48,021 bases of DNA from Acidimicrobiaceae bacterium (GTDB lineage: Bacteria > Actinomycetota > Acidimicrobiia > Acidimicrobiales > RAAP-2), in NCBI GenBank assembly GCA_003141095.1, contig PLKM01000039.1, positions 99,287-147,307 on the forward strand, written 5' to 3'. The position numbers were made by a program, and so were the translations under genes. Under the pieces are notes generated by a model, which was not told the DNA's origin, did not search any database, and saw only the letters and a program-made list of their open reading frames with translations. The stretch's first letter is position 1. Every line of letters starts with the position of its first letter. This document shows, in pieces, positions 1-8,080 of this stretch.

Positions 1-2
1 AT

Positions 3-314
3 GGGTTCGGGATCCGTTACGCCGGTCAGGTGGGAAAGCGTGTTCCGGTGCCGCTGATTCAAGGTGCTGAGGACGGACTGCTGTGGTGCGCGTTGCTCTG
101 GACCGAGAAGAAATGGACCACCCGTGCTACCGGTGCAATTTCGGGCATCGCGATGATTGTCTGGGGCCTCGTGCGCGCGGGCGACGAACACTGGCTGCTC
201 GGTGAGCAGTCCCACAGTGGATCGCTCGGCGTGCAGATTGCCGGAGTGGTGCTCGCTCTTGGTGGCCTGCTCGTACTACTCCGACGACATCGGAATCCGG
301 TCACTCCCACGTAA
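3..314 (+). CDS. C-terminal part of a membrane protein, possibly Lgt-like (5' end outside window)
   Basis: The reading frame is open from the left edge of the window, so the gene begins upstream and only about 103 residues are seen. The visible part has a hydrophobic segment (GLLWCALLW), a second one (GAISGIAMIVWGLVRAG) and a third near the end (VQIAGVVLALGGLLVLL), followed by a short basic tail. The pattern of a Pro-Leu-hydrophobic helix, a Gly-Leu-x-Arg helix and a last Gln-x-x-Gly helix resembles the C-terminal half of prolipoprotein diacylglyceryl transferase, which transfers diacylglycerol to lipoprotein cysteines in the membrane. The resemblance is weak and the catalytic core is not in view, so the name is a suggestion only. 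Confidence 0.45.
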   Translation, partial: GFGIRYAGQVGKRVPVPLIQGAEDGLLWCALLWTEKKWTTRATGAISGIAMIVWGLVRAGDEHWLLGEQSHSGSLGVQIAGVVLALGGLLVLLRRHRNPVTPT

Positions 315-453
315 GAATCGGTAGCGACTCGAAAGGTAGCCGCAATCGCTTCGCCCGATGCGACTAGACCTTCACGATTGAGTGGAGCCGGCCGGCCGGT
401 CAGTCCAGGTCATTCGTCGCCACGTCAAGAAGCCGTGGCCCTTGGGACGCCCA

Positions 454-1470
454 TCAAACGAGGGTGTTCCATTCGTCCTCGGACAGTTTGCCGAGATGCT
501 CCATCTCGTGTGGTGCGACCGCCAAGGAGACCCGCGAGCTGTCAATATACGAAACGTGATCCAGCCCCAATCGACGCCACGGCTGGAAGAGGACCCTCGT
601 CGGAGTCTGATTCGAGTACACACCCTGAACCAAAATCCTTTCGTTCGACGCGCCCACGATGACGGCGGGACGCTGTTTCGATTTCTGGTCGGGCTGAGCC
701 GGGTCCACTGAATCGAAAGGAATCTCGACGAGCACCACTGAGCCAACCAACGGGTGATCGGGGTTGAACGATGCCAGTTCGCCGGGCGTGAGGATGAGGC
801 GGCGTCGCTCGACTTCAGCGACGACCATCTCCCTGACCGGCGCCTTCACGGCCTTCACCGGCTTGGGTTTCTCTGGTCGTTTTACTTTAGGGGGCCGAAC
901 CGGACGAACCGCCGCGGCACTCCGTCTCTTCTTCTCCTCTTCACGACGTGCGCGGCGCTGCTCGCGAACTTCGGCGTCGATTTCCTTGGGGACCAGCAGT
1001 GACGCCGGAGCTGCGTTGTCCGGGAGCGGCGGAAGCTGAAATTCGGGGCGTTCCTCGAGCAGACGCCGGCAGTGGGGAGCCGCGGGGAACTCCTCACCAA
1101 TGGCGAAGGTCAGGACCGCAACAATGTCGTCGTTCGTTTGGCCGTTGGTGAGAAGTCCATTGACCGCGTTGCTCAGTTGCTCGTAGGAGGGCGAATCGGC
1201 GTGATCCCCGAGTGCCTCGACGACCTGCTCCAGGGGCGACATCGCCAAGAGTTCCAGCATCCCCTTCACCGCCGCGATCGGCGCGCTCAACGCGAACGTC
1301 GTCACGTCACGCCGCTGCTGGAGCGTGCGCAGCGGCATCCCCACCACTGCCTGAAGCTTGTTGTTTCCCTTCAGATTCAGCGAGTCAACGGTCGCGAGAA
1401 CGGTGGCGTCGTCGATCTTCAAGAGGCCGCGACGCATCATTTCAATCGCGCTACTGGTATTGGTGGACAT
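454..1470 (-). CDS. Unknown protein with C-terminal MazF/PemK-like domain
   Basis: This 338-residue protein has three parts. Residues 1-165 are mostly helical and unrecognised. Residues about 170-215 are a Lys/Arg/Pro-rich linker. Residues 242-338 resemble the PemK/MazF fold: a leading beta strand (GSVVLVEIPF), the KQRPAVIVG strand typical of the family, and an SRVSLA strand followed by a GKLSEDEW helix. MazF-type proteins are usually about 110-residue ribonuclease toxins encoded next to an antitoxin; here the domain ends a much longer protein and no antitoxin ORF adjoins it. A housekeeping RNA- or protein-binding role is therefore as likely as toxicity. An AGGA ribosome site precedes the ATG, and the gene starts 6 bases after the acyl-CoA dehydrogenase stop, so the two are probably co-transcribed. 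Confidence 0.75.
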   Translation of the reverse strand: MSTNTSSAIEMMRRGLLKIDDATVLATVDSLNLKGNNKLQAVVGMPLRTLQQRRDVTTFALSAPIAAVKGMLELLAMSPLEQVVEALGDHADSPSYEQLSNAVNGLLTNGQTNDDIVAVLTFAIGEEFPAAPHCRRLLEERPEFQLPPLPDNAAPASLLVPKEIDAEVREQRRARREEEKKRRSAAAVRPVRPPKVKRPEKPKPVKAVKAPVREMVVAEVERRRLILTPGELASFNPDHPLVGSVVLVEIPFDSVDPAQPDQKSKQRPAVIVGASNERILVQGVYSNQTPTRVLFQPWRRLGLDHVSYIDSSRVSLAVAPHEMEHLGKLSEDEWNTLV

Positions 1471-1476
1471 TGGTTC

Positions 1477-2619
1477 CTACTTCAAGAGGTGCTTAGAAAT
1501 GACCACGCGCTGCACCTGATTGGTCCCCTCGTAGATCTGGGTGATCTTGGCGTCGCGCATGAAGCGTTCAACCGGGAACTCCTTGGTGAAGCCGTAGCCA
1601 CCCAGCAACTGTACGGCATCGGTCGCGACGCTCATCGCCGTGTCTGACGCGAACGACTTCGCGGCCGCCCCCAGGTAGCTCAGTTGGTTGTCCGGGTCGC
1701 CGGCGTCGATCGTGGCGCACGCGCGGTAGACCAGTGCCCGGGCGGCTTCGGTTCGTATGGCCATGTCAGCCAGCATGAAGCGGAGTCCCTGCAGGTCGGC
1801 GATCGGCGCACCGAAGGCCTTGCGGTTCTTCATGTAGTTACCGGCGTAATCAATCGAGGCCTGCGCGATCCCCACGGCTTGTGCACCGATGGTCGGGCGC
1901 GAGCGGTCGAGCGTGTGCATAGCGATCTTGAAGCCATCGCCCTCCTCGCCAATTCGGTGCGTGGCAGGAACGCGCACATCGTTAAAGACCACTTCACCAG
2001 TGGGCGACGCTCGAAGACCCAACTTGTCCTCGTGCTTCGGGAACTCCACCCCCCAGGCCTTCTCCACCAAGAAGCACGTGATGCCGTGGGTGCGGGCTTC
2101 GGGGTTTGTGCTCGCAAAGACCGTGTACGTGTCCGAGACCTCGGAGTTCGTAATCCAGTACTTCGAGCCATTCAAGACGTAGTCGTCGCCATCTCGAACC
2201 GCGCGACAACGCATCGCGGCCACGTCCGAGCCGGCGTCAGCCTCTGAAAGGCAGTAGCTCGCCTGAATCTCACCGGTCGCGATCCTCGGCAAGTACTCGT
2301 GCTTGATCTCTTCGGAGGCGAAATTCATGACCGGCAACATGCCCAACTTCGAGATGAGCATGGTGACCGAGGTTGACGCGCATCCTCGTGCGATCTCCTC
2401 GGCCATAATCGCCTGGGTCACCATGTCCGCACCGGCTCCGCCGTAAGCCTCGGGAACACTCAGCGACGGAAGGTCCATCTCCACGCACGCGTCGAAACTC
2501 TTCTGGGGAAATATCTGTTCGCGGTCGTAGTGGGCGGCGTGAGGAGCAATGCGCTCGTCGACAAAACCTCTCATGACGTCTCGAAATGCGCGCTGTTCGT
2601 TGTTCAGGTCAAAACTCAT
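1477..2619 (-). CDS. Acyl-CoA dehydrogenase, short/branched-chain type
   Basis: A 380-residue flavoprotein of usual family length that should oxidise a short or branched acyl-CoA to the trans-2-enoyl-CoA and pass electrons to electron-transfer flavoprotein in the cytoplasm. The FAD/substrate motif CLSEADAGSD, the KYWITNS segment, the DRSRPTIGAQAVGIAQ helix and the C-terminal QIYEGTNQVQR motif are all present; E364 in that motif is the expected catalytic base. Its position after leuB and ilvE suggests a role in branched-chain amino acid breakdown, such as isobutyryl- or 2-methylbutyryl-CoA oxidation, but substrate cannot be read from motifs. An AAGGAA site precedes the ATG, and the upstream gene ends 25 bases away. 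Confidence 0.93.
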   Translation of the reverse strand: MSFDLNNEQRAFRDVMRGFVDERIAPHAAHYDREQIFPQKSFDACVEMDLPSLSVPEAYGGAGADMVTQAIMAEEIARGCASTSVTMLISKLGMLPVMNFASEEIKHEYLPRIATGEIQASYCLSEADAGSDVAAMRCRAVRDGDDYVLNGSKYWITNSEVSDTYTVFASTNPEARTHGITCFLVEKAWGVEFPKHEDKLGLRASPTGEVVFNDVRVPATHRIGEEGDGFKIAMHTLDRSRPTIGAQAVGIAQASIDYAGNYMKNRKAFGAPIADLQGLRFMLADMAIRTEAARALVYRACATIDAGDPDNQLSYLGAAAKSFASDTAMSVATDAVQLLGGYGFTKEFPVERFMRDAKITQIYEGTNQVQRVVISKHLLK

Positions 2620-2644
2620 ACTGATTCCTTCAATCGTTGGGGTA

Positions 2645-3109
2645 TTAGAGAGAAGAGATCGTTGGCACTAACTGCTCATCGGTCACGGCGTCGACAAATC
2701 GACGTTGGGCGGCGTAACTGTGGGCGAGTCCAGCGAATCCCACGCAAAGCTCATGGTCAACAACGGGGGCGTCACGAAGTCCGAAGATATCCAGTGCGGT
2801 CTGCACGTCACTGAGGATTGGGCCGCGACCAACGAGGCTCGCCCGCTTGGCGGCGACGAGGGCGACGCCAGTCTCCACGTCATGACGATCGTGCTCGTGG
2901 GCGAACTTCAACTTGGCTACTTCCCGCTGAGCGATCGTGAGCGCGAACCCCTCGCCCGGCGCCGGCGTGCCGTGGCCCGCACCGCTCAGGCGCGAGGCCG
3001 AACGCTGAAGGCCCGGCTTGGGCGGCCTCGCGAGTTCGGGCGTCGCCGTGGTCATGGTGGGGCGAACTTCACCCGCAGCGGGAACTGGGTAAAACGTTGG
3101 TTGAGTCAC
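2645..3109 (-). CDS. Unknown 154-residue protein in leuB-ilvE operon
   Basis: I do not recognise this protein. It begins with a Pro/Ala-rich disordered stretch (residues 1-55) that includes a Gly-rich APGEGF segment. A helical part follows with charged motifs (AKLKFAHEHDRHD, VALVAAKRASLVGRG) and a C-terminal helix (AGLAHSYAAQRRFVDAV). There is no signal peptide or membrane segment. The start used is GTG at 3109, 27 bases after the ilvE stop; the ATG at 3055 would give a shorter form. The gene sits between ilvE and the acyl-CoA dehydrogenase on the same strand with short gaps, so it is probably expressed with them. Coding is supported by frame continuity and spacing rather than homology. Confidence 0.6.
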   Translation of the reverse strand: MTQPTFYPVPAAGEVRPTMTTATPELARPPKPGLQRSASRLSGAGHGTPAPGEGFALTIAQREVAKLKFAHEHDRHDVETGVALVAAKRASLVGRGPILSDVQTALDIFGLRDAPVVDHELCVGFAGLAHSYAAQRRFVDAVTDEQLVPTISSL

Positions 3110-3135
3110 ACTTCGAGACTATCTCTCGCAAGCAC

Positions 3136-4062
3136 CTACACCCTCGCCAGCCAACTTTCGTACTCCGGGATCTCACCGCGGACTGCCTTGTGGTACTTGG
3201 ACTGAATCGCCTTCGTGATCGGGCCGGGCGTACCGTCGCCAACGAGGCGGTCGTCGACCGATGCAATCGGCACGACTTCGGCTGCGGTACCGGTAAGAAA
3301 CGCCTCGTCGGCCAAGTACAAGTCATCGCGGCGCATGGCTTCGAAACTCACCTCGTAGCCCAGGTCGTTCGCGATCTTCACAACGCTCGCCTGCGTGATG
3401 CCCCTCAGCGCGCCCGCTTCTGAAGGGGGTGGGCTGATGAGTAGCCCGTCACGAACAATGAAGAGGTTCTCGCCGGTGCACTCTGAGATCCGCGCGTCGG
3501 GCCCGAGCATGATCGCTTCGTCGTAGCCCGCCTTCAGCGCTTCCACCTTGGCCAGGCTCGAGTTCACGTAACCGCCTACCGTCTTTGACGCGGTGGGCAT
3601 GGAGTTGGGGGCGTGGCGAGTCCACGAGGAGATCTTCATCCGCACCCCGTTCTCGACCCCGTGGTCGCCGAGGTACGCTCCCCACGGCCATGCGGCGATG
3701 GCCACGTTGACCGGAGAGGAGAGCGGGTAGATGCCCATCTCGCCATAACCCAGGTACACGAGGGGGCGCATGTAACAGCCGTCGTCGAGATCGTTCACGC
3801 GCACAACCTCTTTGGCGGCCTCGCAGAGTTCGTCCAGGGTGTACGGGACGTCAATCATCAGGATCTTGCAACTGTTGAGCAGGCGCTGCATGTGCTCGCG
3901 GAGGCGGAAAATCGAGACGCCGTTGGGCGTCTTGTAGGCGCGGATTCCTTCAAACGCTCCGGTGCCGTAGTGCAGCGTGTGGCTCAGCACGTGTGTCGTC
4001 GCCTGCTCCCAATCAACGAGCACGCCGTCCATCCAGATCTTCTTCGTGGGCGTTATGGGCAT
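3136..4062 (-). CDS. ilvE: Branched-chain amino acid aminotransferase
   Basis: A 308-residue class IV (fold type IV) PLP aminotransferase that catalyses the last step of leucine, isoleucine and valine synthesis and the first step of their breakdown. Diagnostic features are HYGTGAFEGIRAY near residue 31, RPLVYLGYGEMG at 99-110, the PLP-binding lysine K160 in the segment ASKTVGGYVNSSL, the ISECTGENLF motif and LTGTAAEV near the C-terminus. The ATG follows the leuB stop TAA directly, with GAGAGG inside the end of leuB as ribosome site, so the genes are translationally coupled. Length and motifs are normal. Confidence 0.96.
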   Translation of the reverse strand: MPITPTKKIWMDGVLVDWEQATTHVLSHTLHYGTGAFEGIRAYKTPNGVSIFRLREHMQRLLNSCKILMIDVPYTLDELCEAAKEVVRVNDLDDGCYMRPLVYLGYGEMGIYPLSSPVNVAIAAWPWGAYLGDHGVENGVRMKISSWTRHAPNSMPTASKTVGGYVNSSLAKVEALKAGYDEAIMLGPDARISECTGENLFIVRDGLLISPPPSEAGALRGITQASVVKIANDLGYEVSFEAMRRDDLYLADEAFLTGTAAEVVPIASVDDRLVGDGTPGPITKAIQSKYHKAVRGEIPEYESWLARV

Positions 4063-5082
4063 TTACAACCTCTCAATTAGTTGATTCGTAACTCCGACAG
4101 TTCCCAAGGTGGCAACGTCACCATTGAATTCTTGCACCGCGCGAGCAATCTTCGATGCCGCCTCGTCTTCACCCAGGTGCTCGAGCATCAGCACCGCCGA
4201 CGAGACCGCCGCCAGCGGATTGGCTCGGCCGGTCCCAGCGATATCGTGGGCGGCTCCGTGCACGGGCTCGAAAAGCGATGCGCTGGCGCGCTCAGGGTTC
4301 AGATTGGCACTCGCGGCGTAGCCAATGCCGCCGGTCACCGCACCGGCCAGGTCCGAAAGAATGTCGCCGAAAAGATTGTCCGTGACAATGATGCCGTAAC
4401 GCTCGGGACTTTCGACGAGGTAGATGCACGCAGCGTCCACGTGGTTGTAGTCCACTTCGACCTTCGGGTACTCGGAACCAACCTCTCGTACTACTCGGCT
4501 CCAGAGCTCACCCGCGAAGGTCAACACGTTGGTTTTGTGTACGAGCGTCAGTTTGGGCCGGGCCAACATTGACGCGCGCTCGAATGCGTAGCGCACGCAT
4601 CGCTCCACGCCGAAGCGGGTATTCACCGAACCCTGCGTCGCGATCTCGTGACGGGTGCCGTGACGAAGCACTCCTCCTTCACCGGCGTAGGGACCTTCCG
4701 TATTCTCGCGCACGATGGCGAACTCACAACCCTCGCCAATCGAACCGGGAACCCCTCGAAAGGGCCGGTAGTTGATGTACAGATCGAGTCCGAAACGCAT
4801 GCGCAGAAGTAGGCCGCGTTCCAAGACCCCGCCAGGGATGCGGGTGTCGCCGATCGCCGGACCAATCGCCCCCAGCAGAATGGCGTCGTAGCCACGAAGT
4901 TCTTCCAACGTCGCATCGTCGAGCACGAAGCCGTCGGCCAGGTAGCGAGCGGCCCCCAACTCATAGTTCGTGGTCTCAATCGCGACGCCAGCGGCTCTGA
5001 CCACCTCTAGCGCGGCGCGGGTGACCTCTGGGCCAATGCCATCGCCCCCGAGCACGGCCACGCGGTACGTGCGTTGGTTCAT
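4063..5082 (-). CDS. leuB: 3-isopropylmalate dehydrogenase
   Basis: A 339-residue NAD-dependent decarboxylating dehydrogenase that converts 3-isopropylmalate to 2-oxoisocaproate in leucine synthesis. Motifs seen are GGDGIGPEVT at the N-terminus, the REN segment (AIVRENTEGPYAGEGG), VHKTNVL, the metal-binding IVTDNLFGDILSD and the NAD-site EPVHGAAHDIAG. I chose the ATG at 5082 because AGGAG lies about 10 bases upstream; an in-frame ATG at 5109 would add nine residues lacking homology and would leave that site inside the gene. It heads the minus-strand run leading into ilvE, divergent from greA-leuC-leuD. Confidence 0.96.
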   Translation of the reverse strand: MNQRTYRVAVLGGDGIGPEVTRAALEVVRAAGVAIETTNYELGAARYLADGFVLDDATLEELRGYDAILLGAIGPAIGDTRIPGGVLERGLLLRMRFGLDLYINYRPFRGVPGSIGEGCEFAIVRENTEGPYAGEGGVLRHGTRHEIATQGSVNTRFGVERCVRYAFERASMLARPKLTLVHKTNVLTFAGELWSRVVREVGSEYPKVEVDYNHVDAACIYLVESPERYGIIVTDNLFGDILSDLAGAVTGGIGYAASANLNPERASASLFEPVHGAAHDIAGTGRANPLAAVSSAVLMLEHLGEDEAASKIARAVQEFNGDVATLGTVGVTNQLIERL

Positions 5083-5109
5083 TGCTCTTCGTCTCCTCGT
5101 TTCTTCCAT

Positions 5110-5189
5110 TTTGCTCCGTCGCAGCGTACGGGAGCAAACCCACCAAGGGTTGGTGGGCGGCCACTAGTAGAATTGGGACTTCTCCAATT
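5110..5189. promoter_or_regulatory. Divergent leuB/greA control region with three inverted repeats
   Basis: The 122-base spacer between the divergent leuB and greA genes holds three perfect inverted repeats in a row. TTTGCTCC (5110-5117) pairs with GGAGCAAA (5131-5138). CCCACCAA (5139-5146) pairs with TTGGTGGG (5150-5157) over a 3-base loop. AATTGG (5171-5176) pairs with CCAATT (5184-5189). They could be operators for a leucine-pathway regulator, RNA hairpins in the leuB leader, or both. No leucine-rich leader peptide was found. Confidence 0.6.
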
Positions 5190-5204
5190 AGTTGAGGTAA
5201 CGCA

Positions 5205-5681
5205 ATGGCGGGCGAAATTCATCGCATCACCCAAGAGACGCTGGACAAGCTTCGAGCCGAGTACGAGCACCTGACAACGGTGGGGCGTACCGATATTGCT
5301 CGGGTGATCGAAGCGGCCCGACTTCTTGGCGACCTCAGCGAAAACGGCGACTACCACGCTGCGAAGGACGACCAGGGGAAAATGGAGTCACGAATCCGTC
5401 AAATCGACAACGTGATCAGAAACCACGAGATCGTCGCGCGCGACGGGAACGCCGGCACCGTCCAGCACGCATCCATTGTCAAGGTGGTCTACGAAGGCGA
5501 CGCCGATGACGACTTTCAGGAGTTCTTCATTGGCTCCATCGAGGAGAAGCCGGATGGCGTGCTCGTCGCCTCGCCCACGTCGCCCCTCGGGGCGGCGCTG
5601 CTCGGGAGGTCCATAGACGAGGTTGTCGACTACGAAGCGCCGTCGGGCGTGTTGCGGTTAAAGATCGTGGGACTGCGTTAA
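5205..5681 (+). CDS. greA: Transcription elongation factor GreA
   Basis: A 158-residue GreA of normal length. It binds the secondary channel of RNA polymerase and stimulates cleavage of backtracked transcripts. The N-terminal half is the coiled coil, with the conserved tip [17 protein letters not shown] around residues 42-58 that carries the acidic residues (D and E) needed for cleavage. The C-terminal half is the FKBP-like domain ending in [18 protein letters not shown] and a final basic strand. A GAGG ribosome site precedes the ATG. It lies 2 bases before leuC and is likely co-transcribed with it. Confidence 0.96.
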   Translation: MAGEIHRITQETLDKLRAEYEHLTTVGRTDIARVIEAARLLGDLSENGDYHAAKDDQGKMESRIRQIDNVIRNHEIVARDGNAGTVQHASIVKVVYEGDADDDFQEFFIGSIEEKPDGVLVASPTSPLGAALLGRSIDEVVDYEAPSGVLRLKIVGLR

Positions 5682-5683
5682 AC

Positions 5684-7087
5684 GTGGGCCGCACACTTTT
5701 CGAGAAGATCTGGGATGAGCACATCGTGGCTTCACCCGAGGGCGAACCGACGCTTCTCTATATCGATCTCCACCTGGTCCATGAGGTCACGAGCCCCCAG
5801 GCCTTCGACGGCCTGCGCCTCAACGGACGTACCGTTCGTCGGCCCGACCGCACGCTCGCCACCGCCGATCACAACGTGCCGACCGACCCGATTTCCACCC
5901 CGGTCAACGATCCCGTATCGCGTCGCCAACTCGAGGCGCTCGAGGAGAACTGCCACGAGTTTGGTATCACCGTGTTTCCTCGAGGTCACGAGAACCAGGG
6001 AATCGTCCACATCATCGGGCCCGAGCTCGGCGTGACCCAGCCCGGTATGACCATTGTGTGCGGCGACTCTCACACCTCTACGCACGGGGCCTTCGGATCT
6101 CTCGCCTTTGGCATCGGCACGAGCGAGGTGGAACACGTACTCGCCACGCAGACCCTCCCCCAGCAACAGGCCAAGACCATGTCCGTCACCGTCGAGGGAA
6201 AGGCGCCGGCCGCAGTGAGCGCGAAAGACATTGTGCTCGCCATCGTTGGCACGCTCGGCACCGGCGGAGGAGCCGGCTACGTGATCGAGTACCGCGGCGA
6301 AGCCATCACCGATCTTTCGATGGAGGGTCGCATGACGGTCTGCAACATGAGCATTGAGGCCGGCGCACGCGCCGGTCTCGTCGCGGTCGACGAGACCACC
6401 GTTGACTACCTGCGCGGTCGTCCGGGCGTTCCCCAGGGTGAGGAATTCGAAGCGCTTGCGAATCACTGGCGCACGTACGTCAGTGACGATGATGCGGTCT
6501 TCGATGCGGAGCTCGTCATCGACGCATCTAAGCTCGTGCCGTCCATTACGTGGGGGACGAATCCGGCCCAAGTCGTCGCGCTGAGCGGAATGGTCCCATC
6601 GCCCGATGAGTTCGACGACCCGGATCAGAAAAACGCCACGGAGCGGTCACTCGCCTACATGGGCCTCACGCCGGGCACGCCCGTTCGCGATATCGAGGTG
6701 GACGTGGTCTTTATTGGCTCGTGCACCAATTCGCGCATCGAAGACCTCCGCGCCGCGGCCGCGGTGGTCGAAGGGCAGCGTGTCGCCAGCAGTGTTCGCG
6801 CGCTCATTGTTCCGGGCTCGCATCGGGTAAAAAAGCAGGCCGAATCGGAAGGTCTCGACAAGATCTTCCTTGACGCCGGTTTCGAATGGCGCGAGCCGGG
6901 TTGTTCCATGTGCCTCGGTATGAATCCCGATCAACTTAAAGTCGGTCAGCGCAGTGCCTCGACGACCAACCGAAACTTCGAGGGCCGCCAAGGTCGAGGC
7001 GGTCGTACGCACCTCGTCTCCCCGGCGGTCGCCGCGGCGACCGCCATCAAGGGCCATTTCGCGGCACCCAGCGAGGTCGGGCCATGA
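5684..7087 (+). CDS. leuC: 3-isopropylmalate dehydratase large subunit
   Basis: A 467-residue aconitase-family protein that with LeuD isomerises 2-isopropylmalate to 3-isopropylmalate. The three 4Fe-4S cysteines are present: C347 in GSCTNSR, and C407 and C410 in [19 protein letters not shown] and the ADHNVPT motif are also intact. The start is GTG, two bases after greA, with no room for another start upstream. Its last codons overlap the leuD start in an ATGA, so subunit synthesis is coupled. Confidence 0.96.
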   Translation: MGRTLFEKIWDEHIVASPEGEPTLLYIDLHLVHEVTSPQAFDGLRLNGRTVRRPDRTLATADHNVPTDPISTPVNDPVSRRQLEALEENCHEFGITVFPRGHENQGIVHIIGPELGVTQPGMTIVCGDSHTSTHGAFGSLAFGIGTSEVEHVLATQTLPQQQAKTMSVTVEGKAPAAVSAKDIVLAIVGTLGTGGGAGYVIEYRGEAITDLSMEGRMTVCNMSIEAGARAGLVAVDETTVDYLRGRPGVPQGEEFEALANHWRTYVSDDDAVFDAELVIDASKLVPSITWGTNPAQVVALSGMVPSPDEFDDPDQKNATERSLAYMGLTPGTPVRDIEVDVVFIGSCTNSRIEDLRAAAAVVEGQRVASSVRALIVPGSHRVKKQAESEGLDKIFLDAGFEWREPGCSMCLGMNPDQLKVGQRSASTTNRNFEGRQGRGGRTHLVSPAVAAATAIKGHFAAPSEVGP

Positions 7088-7701
7088 AGCCGGTTCGCGT
7101 ATTGGAAGGTCGGGCCGTCCCCCTTGAACGCTCCGACGTCGACACGGACCAGATCATCCCTTCGGACTGGCTGAAGCGCGTAGAGCGGACGGGATTTGGC
7201 CGGGGGCTTTTCAGCGAATGGCGCGACGACCCGTCGTTCGTTCTGAACGATCAAAGTTACGTGGGTGCATCAATATTGATTGCCGGGCCGCGCTTCGGAA
7301 CCGGCTCTTCACGTGAACACGCAGTGTGGGCATTGATGGACTACGGTTTCGTCGCGGTTATCGCTCCCTCTTTTGGTGACATCTTTCGCAACAACTCATC
7401 CAAACAGGGGCTGGTCATAGTCCAACTACCTCAGGTCGATGTCGAAGGACTGATTCAACTCATCAAGGACGACGCGACGCGTCTGGTCGTCATCGATGTT
7501 GATCAATTGCGGGTCGAGGTTCCAGAGGCCGGGTGGCAGCGATCGTTCGAGCTCGACCCCATGACTCGCGAACGTCTGCTCCATGGCTGGGACGACATCG
7601 GACTCACTATGCGTCGAGAAGCGGCCATTACGAAGTACGAAACCACGAGTCATGCACCCACCCTGGTCGGAGTTTTTGACTCAGACGGACACGCTCGATA
7701 G
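7084..7701 (+). CDS. leuD: 3-isopropylmalate dehydratase small subunit
   Basis: A 205-residue swivelling subunit of isopropylmalate isomerase. [13 protein letters not shown] near residue 20 and [14 protein letters not shown] near residue 76 are the diagnostic segments; the loop with SSREHA contributes to the active site formed with Leu[15 protein letters not shown] follows as in the family. It overlaps leuC by four bases (ATGA). No terminator is evident immediately downstream. Confidence 0.95.
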   Translation: MKPVRVLEGRAVPLERSDVDTDQIIPSDWLKRVERTGFGRGLFSEWRDDPSFVLNDQSYVGASILIAGPRFGTGSSREHAVWALMDYGFVAVIAPSFGDIFRNNSSKQGLVIVQLPQVDVEGLIQLIKDDATRLVVIDVDQLRVEVPEAGWQRSFELDPMTRERLLHGWDDIGLTMRREAAITKYETTSHAPTLVGVFDSDGHAR

Positions 7702-8080
7702 TTCGACGACCCTGCTCGGTCCATGACCTGGCCTTTCGGCGAGGTTCTGGTCTGCTTCTCCCCAATCCCCCGGTGGCGGAATCGAGTTCCGAAAGGTAGG
7801 TGCGAGATTTGGCGCGATTCCGCCAGGTCCTCGTTCGGCCGCAATTCGTCACCCTTGTGGTCTTTGGAATCAGCAGCTAGTGCGAAACACCTACGGTCCG
7901 TCGAAGGTTAGCGATTTCAGCGCGAAAGCATTGGAACGTTCGCTAGAAGATCTCCGGGCCTCAAAGAGTCGTGTAGTCGACTTCGATCAAAAAACGCCCG
8001 GCGCGGCGAAGGCCAGGCTTCCCGCCTCGTGCGCGGACCTCGATATGACAACTACCTCGCAAAAAGGACATAATGAAACC
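7702..8080. other. Intergenic stretch leuD to aldehyde dehydrogenase, with one inverted repeat
   Basis: No convincing gene is seen here. An 11-base perfect inverted repeat lies at 7774-7784 (TGGCGGAATCG) and 7815-7825 (CGATTCCGCCA), separated by 30 bases. It could fold as a stem-loop behind leuD or be a regulatory site for the following gene. The frame of the downstream dehydrogenase is open back to a GTG at 7880, but that extension has no family resemblance. Confidence 0.5.

Noticed and set aside
7880..8080. N-terminal extension of the succinate-semialdehyde-type dehydrogenase from GTG 7880
   Set aside because: The added 67 residues do not resemble the family; the typical N-terminus begins at 8081.
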